In this document: positions 1-9,940 of the stretch, piece by piece | Layout: every line of letters begins with the position of its first letter | How positions within the stretch are numbered: the first letter of the stretch is position 1 | Source of the DNA: Arachis hypogaea | Taxonomy: Eukaryota; Streptophyta; Magnoliopsida; Fabales; Fabaceae | Direction: 5' to 3' | DNA: 64,000 nucleotides | NCBI RefSeq assembly: GCF_003086295.3 | Contig: NC_092045.1 | Span: 25,300,890 to 25,364,889, forward strand | The notes under the pieces: generated by a model | What the model was told of the DNA's origin: nothing | The model's input: only the letters and a program-made list of their open reading frames with translations | The model's database searches: none | Position numbers and translations under genes: made by a program

Positions 1-1
1 G

Positions 2-640
2 AAGGATTGGAGAGAAACTGAAAAGGTTTACCTCACTGAAGAATGCAGTGCAGTCATTTTGAAAAGCTTACTAGAAAAGCTTAAAGATCCCTGAAGCTTT
101 ATGATACCATGCACATTAGAGGGTACTTATACCAAGCAAGCTCTATGTAATCTTGGGGCAAGTATCAACCTAATACCTGCATCTACTATCAGAAAGCTTG
201 GTTTGACTGAAGAAGTCAAACCAACCCGAATATGTCTCCAACTTGTTGATGGCTCCATTAAATACCCATCAGGCGTGATTGAAGACATGATTGTCAAGGT
301 TGGGCCATTTGCCTTTCCCACTGACTTTGTGGTGCTGGAAATGGAGGAGCACAAGAGTGTAACTCTCATTCTTGAAAGACCTTTCCTAGCAACTGGACGA
401 ACCCTCATTGACGTCCAAAAAGGGGAAGTAACCCTGAGAGTAAATGAGGACGAGTTGAAGTTGAATGTTGTCAAAGCTATGCAGCATCCAGACACCCCAA
501 ATGACTGCATGAGTATTGATATTATTGACTCTCTGGTAAAAGAGGTCAATATAACTGAGAGTCTCGAATCAGAGCTAGAGGATATCTTTAAAGATGCTCA
601 GCCTGATCTGGAGGAACCAGAGAGAATAATAGAACCTTTG
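2..640 (+). pseudogene. E1 gag end and aspartic protease, catalytic Asp replaced
   Basis: Frame 2 is open from the window edge to a TGA at 92-94 and then continues from the ATG at 101. The TGA sits where relatives read glycine (DPG before IPCT), so it is a decay stop and not a gene boundary. The protease core reads NLGASINLIP at residues 17-26 after the ATG, followed by LERPFLATGRTLID. Relatives E5, E6 and E7 read DLGS at this place. Here the catalytic Asp is Asn, codon AAT at 149-151, a single G-to-A change that should abolish cleavage of the polyprotein. Start at 101 is only the first ATG after the stop; the native protein was gag-pro-pol read from upstream. Confidence 0.85.
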
Positions 641-2331
641 AAAATCCCTCAGGAAGAGGAGAAACCTCCCAAATCCAAGCTCAAATCATTACCACCATCC
701 CTGAAATATGCATTTCTGGGAGAAGGTGATACCTTTCCTGTAATCATAAGCTCTACCTTAGAGCCACAGGAAGAGGAAGCACTAATTCAAGTGCTAAGGA
801 TACACAAGATAGCTCTTGGGTGGTCCATCAGTGATCTTAAGGGCATTAGCCCAGTCAGATGCATGCACAAGATCCTATTGGAGGGTGACGCTAAGCCAGT
901 GGTTCAACCACAGAGGCGGCTGAATCCAGCCATGAAGGAGGCGGTGCAGAAGGAGGTCACTAAATTACTTGAGGCTGGGATTATTTATCCTATTTCTGAT
1001 AGCCCATGGGTAAGCCCTGTCCAAGTCGTCCCTAAGAAGGGTGGCATGACAGTGGTTTATATTGAAAAAAATGAACTGGTTCCTACAAGAACAGTTACAG
1101 GGTGGCGTATGTGTATTGATTATAGAAGGCTCAATACAACTACCAGAAAGGATCATTTTCCTTTACCATTCATAGACCATATGCTAGAAAGACTAGCAGG
1201 TCATGAATACTACTGCTTCCTGGATGGATATTCAGGTTACAATCAAATTGCAGTAGATCCCCATGATCAAGAGAAAACAGCATTCACATGTCCATCCGGA
1301 GTATTTGCATACAGAAGGATGCCATTTGGTCTGTGCAATGCACCTGTAACCTTTCAAAGGTGCATGCTCTCTATTTTCTCTGATATGGTGGAAAAATTTC
1401 TGGAAGTCTTCATGGATGACTTTTCAATATTTGGAGACTCATTCAGCTCCTGTCTTGACCATCTAGCACTTGTTCTAAAGAGGTGCCAAGAGACCAACCT
1501 GGTTTTAAACTGGGAGAAATGTCACTTTATGGTGACTGAAAGAATTGTCCTTGGGCACAAAATTTCGAACAAGGGAATAGAGGTGGATCAAGCTAAGGTA
1601 GAGGTAATTGAAAAATTACCACCACCTGTCAATGTTAAGGCAATCAGAAGATTTCTAGGGCATGCAGGATTCTATAGGAGGTTTATAAAAGATTTTTCAA
1701 AAATTGCCAAACCTCTAAGTAATCTGCTAGCTGCTGACACGCCATTTATCTTTGATAAGGAATGTCTACAGGCGTTTGAGACTCTGAAAGCTAAACTGGT
1801 CACAGCACCAGTCATCTCTGCACCAGACTGGACATTACCATTTGAACTAATGTGTGATGCCAGCGACCATGCCATTGGTGCAGTGTTGGGACAAAGGCAT
1901 GATAAGCTTCTGCACGTCATTTATTATGCCAGTCGTATTTTAAATGACGCATAGAAGAATTACACAACCACAGAAAAAGAGTTACTTGCAGTGATTTACG
2001 CCATTGACAAGTTCAGATCTTATTTAGTAGGATCAAAAATGATTGTGTACACTGACCATGCTGCTCTTAAATATCTACTCAGAAAGCAGGATTTGAAACC
2101 CAGGCTTATAAGATGGGTGTTGCTTCTGCAAGAGTTTGATATAGAAATAAGAGACAGAAAAGGGACAGAGAACCAAGTAGCAGATCTCCTGTCCCGAATA
2201 GAACCAGTAGAAGGGGCGTCCCTCCCTCTTATTGAGATCTCTAAAAACTTTTCGGATGAGCAACTCTTTGCCGTCCAGGAAGTGCCATGGTTTGCAGACA
2301 TTATAAACTACAAGGCAGTGAGATTCATACC
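641..2331 (+). pseudogene. E1 reverse transcriptase and RNase H, interrupted by a stop and by E2
   Basis: RT copies element RNA into DNA in the virus-like particle; RNase H removes the RNA strand. Visible RT motifs are WRMCIDYRRLN, FLDGYSGYNQI, MPFGLCNAP and the catalytic VFMDDFSIFG near 1408-1437. The thumb segment IRRFLGHAGFYRRFI and the RNase H start FELMCDASDHAIGAVLGQ follow. A TAG at 1952-1954 stands where the family has CAG ([17 protein letters not shown] context); the frame resumes immediately and runs through [11 protein letters not shown] and [11 protein letters not shown]. At 2331 the frame is cut by E2 inside the linker to integrase. All RT catalytic aspartates are present. The decay is one stop plus the insertion. 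Confidence 0.92.
2327..2331 (+). repeat. Left target-site duplication of E2 (ATACC)
   Basis: ATACC directly precedes the TGTTCATACC start of the E2 5' LTR and is repeated at 13464-13468 after the E2 3' LTR. Confidence 0.93.
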
Positions 2332-2835
2332 TGTTCATACCCTGGGTCGAGCTGTCCGAGCCGGGATGTTCAGTAGCAAAGCGACCGACCTCTTTAGGTC
2401 AAGCGGACCGACTTCTTCATAAAGAACTTGGCCAAATCAACAGGAAAGCCCAAAGAAGGGCCCAACTCAAGGAATATGACCCCGATCCAAATGCAGCCCA
2501 AGCCTATAGAGATAAGGGCAGTTCCATGGAAGATAAGCTGACCTCGACAAAAGATAAGATAAGATAAGATAACTAACTTATCTTATCCAGAGAAGGTTAC
2601 ATCTCACCATTATAAATACACTGGAGCACCCAGGTATAACTCATACTCTGATTCTATTCAATACCTGCTCAATACCCTTGCTAACTTAAGCATCGGAGTC
2701 CCTTGCAGGTACCTCCCCTCCGGGGACGAAGGATCAGCACTACCACCAAGTCCAACAAGTCGGACACAACCGCTCCAGCCAGCACAGAAGATCTCATCCG
2801 AGATCGACCTCCAGTTTCAGGTAACCCTCGGAACA
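2332..2835 (+). repeat. E2 5' LTR
   Basis: TGTTCATACCC...CTCGGAACA, 504 bp. It carries a TATA box at 2611-2618 and a short GATAAGATAAG run near 2557-2575. Compared with the 3' LTR it has an extra ~22-bp ACCGACCTCTTTAGGTC segment near 2384-2405. That segment is related to the palindrome amplified in the solo LTR E8. Confidence 0.93.
2611..2618 (+). promoter_or_regulatory. TATA box of E2 LTR promoter
   Basis: TATAAATA in the U3 part of the 5' LTR. The same position reads TATAAATG at 13236-13243 in the 3' LTR and TATAAATA at 50232-50239 in E8. It lies about 220 bp before the LTR end. Confidence 0.6.
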
Positions 2836-2836
2836 T

Positions 2837-2854
2837 TGGCACCGTTGCCGGGGA
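2837..2854 (+). promoter_or_regulatory. E2 primer binding site, tRNA-Asp
   Basis: TGGCACCGTTGCCGGGGA starts one base after the LTR end. It complements the 3' end of plant tRNA-Asp (TGGCGCC...) with one mismatch at the fifth base. Confidence 0.8.
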
Positions 2855-2876
2855 ACCTGGAAGTCATCCCATTACC

Positions 2877-4150
2877 ATGGCGGACGACCATAACAACGAC
2901 CACGACTCAGATCTAGAGGATAGAACGCCGCACAAAAACGCGGACATAACACCAAAGGATACTCCTCATCTTAACAACGAAAAGGATTCTCCAAACGCAG
3001 GAGCCATAGGGGCGCTTCAAGATCAATTAAAGCAACTCGAGAAAGAAGCCCAGCATCAACGCGAAAAAGAAGAGGATCTACATCGGGAGATAAGGCGACG
3101 CCGGAAATTAGAAGATAAGCTTCTAAAACTCGAAGTCAATCTCAAAACCAAAGCTACTCGATCCACTCCAGAGGATAGCTCTCGCAAGGATCAAGATCCA
3201 TTCACCAGGGAAATCATGGAGACCAAAATCCCAAAGGACTTCAAACTTCCGGATATGACTCTGTACGACGGCATTTCAGACCCCAACCATCACCTCAGCA
3301 ATTTCAGAAGTAGAATGTACCTCACTGACGCCTCGGATGTAGTTTACTACAAAGCCTTTCCAACAACTCTTACCAAGACAGCCATTAGATGGTTCGACAG
3401 CCTACCTCCAAAGTCCATCTCGAGCTTCGACGACCTGGCTAAAAAATTCCTGGCCAGATTTTCCATACAAAAAGATAAGGCTAAACACGCCCCCAGCCTA
3501 CTAGGGATCAAGCAAGGAGATCGGAAAAGTCTTCGTAACTACATGGAAAGATTCAACAAAACATGCATGGACATACAAAGTCTACCAACAGAAGCTGCCA
3601 TTATGGGCCTCATAAATGGCCTACGAGAAGGACCTTTTAGCCAATCTATATCTAAGAAATATCCTACATCCCTGGACGAAGTACAAGAACGGGCGCAGAA
3701 GTACATCAACGTGGAGGATAATTCACGACTTGGAGAAGCCTTGAGGTTCGGTTCCGCCTACCGAGACAAAGATAAAGAATCCAAGAAAAAAGAAGATCGC
3801 TCTGGGGAGAAAATAAAAAATATCATAACTACACTCCTCTTAGGGTATCCTTGGTAGATGTTTACAAAGAAGTCTGCCATACAAAAAAATACCCCCAGCT
3901 CGGCCACTCAAAGGCAAAAGAGGAGGAGGAAATTGGAACGAATACTGTGAGTATCATCGAGTCCTAGGACATTCCACTAACGAATGCTTCGACTTGAAAA
4001 ATGTCATTGAAAAATTAGTAAGAGAAGGAAAACTAGATCGGTTTTTGGCCAATCGGGATGAAGAGCCAAGAAAAAGAAGAAGGGATGAAGATGTCGGACG
4101 GTCTAAGCGATCACCTCGAACACCGAAAAGACATGTCCACATGATACACG
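2877..4150 (+). pseudogene. E2 gag, two one-base deletions
   Basis: Capsid/nucleocapsid polyprotein. I take the ATG at 2877 (MADDHNND...) because it follows the PBS, although the frame is open further up into the LTR. Residues ~45-95 are a charged coiled coil (QLKQLEKEAQHQREKEEDLH). The retrotransposon gag core follows, with IRWFDSLPPKSI and FDDLAKKFLARF. The frame ends at 3857 but the expected sequence continues after two single-base deletions, in an A run near 3810 and a C run near 3897. It then shows the knuckle CEYHRVLGHSTNEC (about 3947-3990) and a KRRRDE basic tail. Both deletions are in homopolymers, so assembly error cannot be excluded. Confidence 0.87.
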
Positions 4151-4229
4151 GCGGATTTACGGGAGGAGGAATCTCCAAATCATCCCGCAAGCGACACCTC
4201 AAAGAAGTATACCATGTCGAAGGAAAGAA

Positions 4230-4720
4230 GGAGGCGCCAGACATCCCAGCAATTACGTTTACCAAAGAAGACGCATCCAGAATCATCTTAGGACACGACG
4301 ATCCCATGGTCATCACTATCATACTGGCAAACGCCAACCTCCACCGTACATTAATTGACCAAGGAAGCTCCGCCGACATCTTATTCAAAACTGCCTTCGA
4401 CAAGCTCGGCTTAGAAGAAAAAGAGCTTAGAGCATACCGAACAGCCTGTTCGGACTAGGGGATACCCCAGTACAACCACTGGGATACGTATTGCTACACA
4501 CAACCTTCGGAAAGGGGAACCAATCCAGAACACTCAAGATAAACTACATTGTGGTCAACGTAAGCTCAGCCTACAATGCCTTAATAGGTCGGACAACGTT
4601 AAACCAACTCGGCGCAATAGTTTCAACTCCACATCTATGTATGAAATTCCCAACTGCAGAAGGGATAGCTATAATAAGAGCAGATCAAAGGATGGCACGT
4701 CGCTGTTATAACGAAAGTCT
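4230..4720 (+). pseudogene. E2 aspartic protease, frameshifted
   Basis: The active-site strand reads RTLIDQGSSADILF at about 4347-4388, with the catalytic Asp in DQGSS; Tat elements commonly have this serine-rich variant. The frame breaks at 4438-4440, where one C is missing before GAACAGCCTGTTC, and resumes in the frame of the ATG at 4491 with FGKGNQSRTLKI and VVNVSSAYNALIGR. That last segment is the usual end of the Tat protease. Apart from the one-base loss both halves look intact. Confidence 0.82.
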
Positions 4721-6270
4721 AAACCTCATAGGCGAAGGAGAAGAGTTCCACACAATCGAACTTGGTGGAGTTCAAAGGCGAGAGGAACTCCATCCACAGC
4801 CCGAAGGTGAAGTAGAGAAAGTTCAGATTGGAGACACCTCGGATAAGACAACTAATATTTGCATAATCCAGAAAGGAGACGCAAAGGAATCACTCATACA
4901 GTTCCTACGAGATAATGTTGATCTCTTCTCATGGAAAGCCGCCGACATGCCAGGCATAGATCTCGAACTGATGATCCACAAGCTGGTAATCTATCCGGGA
5001 TCTCGGCCGGTACAACAAAGACAAAGAAAACTCATACCAGAACAGTCTCAGGCTGTGGCAGAACAGGTGCAAGCACTGCTAGAGGCAGGATTCATAAGAG
5101 AAGTTAAGTACCCACTATGGCTAGCAAACGTCGTCTTGGTGAAAAAGTCAAATGGGAAGTGGAAAATGTGCACCGACTACACCGACCTCAACAAAGCCTG
5201 CCCAGAAGATCCTTATCAACTCCCAAGCATCGACGCTCTAGTAGATGCCTCATCGGGATATAAGTATCTCTCGTTTATGGACGTGTACTCGGGGTACAAC
5301 CAAATCCCAATGTATCCACCAGATCAAGAAAAACCTCGTTTCTAACACCCAAAGCAAACTATTGCTACATCGTAATGCCTTTCTACCTTAAGAACGCAGG
5401 AGCTACTTATCAAAGGCTAATGAATAAGGTCTTCTCAGACCACATCGGAAAAATCATGGAGGTCTACGTGGATGACATGTTGATAAAGACACAATGTAAA
5501 GAGACATTATTGACCGACTTGGTTCAAGTGTTCGACACCATACGGAAGCATGGCATGCGACTTAACCCGGCTAAATGCACTTTCACAGTGGAAGCAGGTA
5601 AGTTCTTGGGCTTTAAGCTCACACAAAGAGGAATCGAGGAAAATCCAGATAAATGCCAGGCCATACTCAACATGAAGAGCCCAACCTACGTCAAAGAGGT
5701 ACAACAACTCAATGAGAGATTGGCGGCCTTGTCCAGATTCCTAGCAGGGTCAGCGATAAGATCCCTCCCTTTCTACGCTACTTTAAGGAAGGAAAAAAAC
5801 TTCGAGTGGACAACGGAATGCGAGCAAGCCTTCCGAGACTTCAAAGAATTCTTGGGACGACCACCTATCCTATCTCGACCACGAGAAGGAGAACCACTCA
5901 TATTATACCTCGCAGTAGGAAGTCGGGCAATAGCCTCAGCATTAATTAAAGAAGACGAGGGTGGGCAATAACCCGTCTACTTCATTAGTAAAGCACTGCA
6001 GGGGTCAGAGCTAAACTACCAGAAAATAGAGAAGTTTTCCTACGCTCTCATACTAACATCCCGACGACTTCGCTCGTACTTCCAAGCTCATACCATTAAG
6101 GTTCGGACCAACCAGCCCATAAGGGGGATATTGCAGAAAACAGATATAGCAGGAAGAATCCTACAACGGGAAATCGAATTGTCCGAGTTTGACCTTCAAT
6201 ACGAGGCGCAGACAGCCATTAAGTCACAATACCTAGCCGACTTCATTGCAGAATTCATAGACACCCCGGA
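4721..6270 (+). pseudogene. E2 reverse transcriptase and first RNase H
   Basis: RT shows GKWKMCTDYTDLNKACPED, FMDVYSGYNQIPM, MPFYLKNAGATYQRLMN and the catalytic EVYVDDMLIKT at about 5459-5491. One A is missing in the A run near 5327-5332, which ends the first frame at 5345; the second frame resumes within a few codons. The MPFG motif reads MPFY. The first RNase H (LILYLAVGSRAIASALI) lacks the usual Asp in its first strand, as is common in Tat elements, where the second RNase H takes over. A TAA at 5969-5971 replaces CAA in GGQQPVYFISKAL. The frame then continues through 6270. Confidence 0.88.
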
Positions 6271-6690
6271 GATCCCCATACAGTGGAATATATACGTGGA
6301 TAGTTCCTTGAATAAAACCGGAAGCGGTGCAGGTGTGATAATCGAAAGCAACCAAGGAACCCAACTTAAGCTTTCCCTCAAATTCGGATTCACGGCCTCA
6401 AATAACCAGGCAGAATACGAAGTGTTATTAGCTGGTTTGAAGCTGGCTAGGGAGGTTAGAGCTCAGAAACTCAACATCTACAGCGATTCACAAGTCATTA
6501 CCTCACAAATAACAGGGAGCTATCAAGCCAAAGACCCTACCATGAAAAAATATTTGGATAAAATCAAGGAACAGCTCGGACAACTCGGGGAATATAGGAT
6601 ATACCACATACCCCGTGAGCAAAACGCCCGAGCTGACGCACTCTCAAAACTAGTCAGCACCAAACCAGGGGGCAACAATAGAAGCCTCAT
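6271..6690 (+). pseudogene. E2 second, RVT_3-type RNase H
   Basis: WNIYVDSSLNKTGSGAGV, NNQAEYEVLLAGLKLA, LNIYSDSQVITSQITG and ARADALSKLVS carry the Asp-Glu-Asp-Asp set of an archaeal/plant-type RNase H. This additional domain between RT/RNase H and integrase is specific to the Tat branch of Ty3/gypsy and is the strongest evidence for placing E2 there. It is in frame with the preceding RNase H after the TAA at 5969 and shows no internal stop. All four acidic residues are present, so the domain itself may have been functional until recently. Confidence 0.9.
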
Positions 6691-7983
6691 CCAGGAAATA
6701 CTGCAGAACCCGTCAATATCGGAAGAAGAAAAAGTCCTAGCCATAACAGGTCGGGATCAAGTATGGATGACTCCCATAATTAACTACCTCAAAACAGAAG
6801 CGCTTCCCACAGATGAAAAGGAGGCAAAGAGGTTAAAAGGAGAGGCACAATACTACACTATCATAAACAACACCCTATACAAAAGAGGGATCTCAATACC
6901 ATTGTTAAAATGCGTACTGACCTCTAATACAAAGGGAATCTTGGAGGATGTGGCAATCATCTCAGAGCACAAGCTCTCACCAAAAAGGTACTCCGGGCGG
7001 GATTCTATTGGCCAACTCTACGAAAAGAAGCTACAGAATTTGTAAAGACATGTCCACCATGTCAGAAGCATGCCAACTTTTACATCGCCCCGCCGGAAAA
7101 GCACATCAGCGTGACCTCACCCTGGCCATTCGCAAAGTGGGGACTCGATCTTCTCGGACCCTTTCCCCAGGGATCGGGACAAGTCAAATTCCTCATAGTA
7201 GGGGTAGACTATTTCACAAAATGGATCAAGGCAGAACCCCTAGCCAACGCCACTGCTCAAAAAAGCCAAAAATTCCTATATAGGAATATCATTACAAGGT
7301 TTGGGGTCCCATACTCTATCACCACAGATAATGGCACCCAATTCACAGATGCAGGCTTCAGAAAACTAGTGGCCGACTTGAATATAAAACACCAGTTCAC
7401 CTCCGTCGAACATCCCCAAGCCAATGGACAAGCTGAAGTGGCCAACAAAGTCATATTGGCCGGGCTAAAACGGAGACTGCAAGAAGCAAAGGAAGCTTGG
7501 GCCGAAGAACTTCCACAAGTCCTATGGGCATATCAAGCAACCCCCCATTCTACTACGAACGAATCACCATTTCGATTAGCATACGGAGTGGAAGCAATGA
7601 TTCCAATAGAAGTCGAGGAAGGGTCTCCCCGAGTAGTCCACTATAATGAACAAACCAACTCTCAACTTCAAAGAGAAGAGCTCGACCTACTTCCAGAAAT
7701 CCAAGAAAGAGCTCGGATTAGAGAAGAAGCACTAAAGCAGCGAATGGCTTCTAGGTATAATCAAAAGGTAGTGCCAAGAGGTTTCGCTGAGAACGATCTC
7801 ATCTTAATCCGAAATGATATTGGAACAACTCGACTCGGAGAAGAAAAGCTGGCAGCCAACTGGAAAGGACCCTACCGAGTCAAAGAAGTACTTGGGAAGG
7901 GCTACTACAGACTGTCTGAACTCGAGGGACGAGAACTCCCCAGATCATGGCACGCCTGTAACCTAAAAAGGTACTATAGCTAG
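6691..7983 (+). pseudogene. E2 integrase, deletion in the zinc-binding domain
   Basis: Integrase inserts the cDNA into the host genome. The N-terminal part (AQYYTIINNTLYKRGIS) is in the RNase H frame up to a stop at 7045. From about 6949 a different frame reads GNHLRAQALTKKVLRAGFYWPTL and CPPCQKHANF. The segment that should hold the first zinc-ligand histidine is missing, by a deletion of roughly 14-16 bases near 6945. The core has D, D and E in WGLDLLGPF, TTDNGTQFTDAGF and NGQAEVANK. The C-terminal part ends LPRSWHACNLKRYYS with TAG at 7981. The final 290 codons from 7111 are uninterrupted. Confidence 0.9.
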
Positions 7984-8480
7984 GAAAGGTAAAAGATCTC
8001 ATCAGAAGATGCACTCTTTTTCCTGAAGAGGTTTTTTAATAAGGCATCAAGACTGAGATTTAATCCGACTTAAGGGTACGAAAAAACTCCCGCATGTATA
8101 TATTTGCACTTTCTTTGAATAAAATACATTTCAGATATTCTACAAATTCCCAAGACACATTAAACTGAAGCATTCATCGTCCGATTATAAAGCAACAGAT
8201 CGACAGAAAGTGAAGAACAGATTCACTGTACGATCTCGATAGGAATGATCGTCCGAAACCAGGACAGAAACCACCATCTACAAATCGGCAAAGATGAACA
8301 CAGCATAATGCAAGAAGTTATCGAAAGTGATCACAAAAAGAACCTGACGAGGTCTTCTAGATTGCTATATAATAACTTAAAAAGACTGGCCGACACTAAA
8401 AAATCAGACCAAGTTAACCCAAGTTATCAGCAAATCCCTGGAAAGAGGTCTGGCCAACCCTATTAAAGAGGAATTGCTAT
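7984..8480 (+). other. E2 non-coding stretch after integrase
   Basis: AT-rich, with no convincing ORF. Short pieces (CCAAGTTATCAGCAAATCCCTGG-like, then AGAGGTCTGGCCAACC near 8445) resemble the tandem unit that starts at 8481 and look like degenerate first copies. Confidence 0.6.
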
Positions 8481-9560
8481 AACTTAGAAGAGATCGACCT
8501 AACGAAGTCGGTCTCCTACAAGACAAGTTATAAAAGTAATCCCTGAAAGAGACCTGACAAAGGTCTAAGAAAGAGGATTACAAATATAACTTAGAAGAGA
8601 TCGACCTAACAAAGTCGGTCTCCTACAAGACGAGTTATAAAAGTAATCCCTGAAAGAGACCTAACAAAGGTCCAAGAAAGAGGATTACAAAAATAACTTA
8701 GAAGAGATAGACCTAACGAAGTCGGTCTCCTACAAGACAAGTTATAAAAGTAATCCCTGAAAGAGACCTAACAAAGGTCCAAGAAAGAGGATTACAAAAA
8801 TAACTTAGAAGAGATCGACCTAACGAAGTCGGTCTCCTACAAGACAAGTTATAAAAGTAATCCCTGAAAGAGACCTGACAAAGGTCTAAGAAAGAGGATT
8901 ACAAATATAACTTAGAAGAGATCGACCTAACAAAGTCGGTCTCCTACAAGACGAGTTATAAAAGTAATCCCTGAAAGAGACCTAACAAAGGTCCAAGAAA
9001 GAGGATTACAAAAATAACTTAGAAGAGATAGACCTAACGAAGTCGGTCTCCTACAAGACAAGTTATAAAAGTAATCCCTGAAAGAGACCTAACAAAGGTC
9101 CAAGAAAGAGGATTACAAAAATAACTTAGAAGAGATCGACCTAACGAAGTCGGTCTCCTACAAGACAAGTTATAAAAGTAATCCCTGAAAGAGACCTAAC
9201 AAAGGTCCAAGAAAGAGGATTACCAAAATAACTTAGAAGAGATCGACCTAACGAAGTCGGTCTCCTACAAGACAATTTATAAAAGTAATGCCTGAAAGAG
9301 ACCTAATAAAGGTCCAAAAAAAGGATTACAAAAATAACTTAGAAGAGATCGACCTAACGAAGTCGGTCTCCTACAAGACAAGTTATAAAAGTAATCCCTA
9401 AAAGAGACCTAACAAAGGTCCAAGAAAGAGGATTACAAAAATAACTTAGAAGAGATCGACCTAACGAAGTCGGTCTCCTACAAAACAAGTTATAAAAGTA
9501 ATCCCTGAAAGAGACCTAACAAAGGTCCAAGAAAGAGGATTACAAAAATAACTTAGAAGG
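8481..9560 (+). repeat. 107-bp tandem array, about 10 copies, in E2 3' part
   Basis: AACTTAGAAGAGATCGACC recurs at 8481, 8588, 8695 and 8802 and on to about 9550, an exact 107-bp period with a few indels later. Each unit holds two small inverted repeats: GACC(TAACGAAGTC)GGTC and GACCT-AACAA-AGGTC. Units 1-3 carry private differences (CGAG versus CAAG, ATAGACC versus ATCGACC, CCTGACAAAGGTCTAAG). These recur in the same order in units 4-6, so a three-unit block of 321 bp was duplicated. Tandem arrays in this position are a known Tat habit and can seed satellites. Confidence 0.95.
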
Positions 9561-9940
9561 GGACCAACACAAAGAAATCGGTTATGGGGCGCTAAAAATA
9601 CAAGCAAAAGCGAGAAAACCGAGAAACAAGTCGGACCCATACAGTCACGGCCTCAAAGGATCCAAGTTACAAACAATAAGTACAAAAGCAATCCAAAGAG
9701 GTCAAGCAGCAAGATTCCAACACTCTCAAAAACTAGAAGAGATACCATGTTAAAGCGCAATAAAAGCATAGTATAATAAAGCTTCAAGAGGCCACCAAAA
9801 TCTACCTCAGAAAGCTACTTTTGTTTTCAAAGTAAAAGTTGCCAGGCAGGCAACTAAAAAGCGTCAGTAGTTAAATAAAACAATAAAATGGTTCAAAAGC
9901 CCACAAATTGGGCTATTTACACAAATACTTAAAAAGAAGA
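9561..9940 (+). other. E2 non-coding stretch between array and antisense gene
   Basis: AT-rich sequence with no ORF I can support. It presumably includes the 3' UTR and polyadenylation region of the antisense gene that ends at 9941. Confidence 0.5.

Noticed and set aside
2321..2340. Target GATTCATACC resembles the E2 LTR start TGTTCATACC, hinting at homology-guided insertion
   Set aside because: The E8 insertion of the same family has an unrelated target (AATTCTTTC), so the likeness is probably chance.
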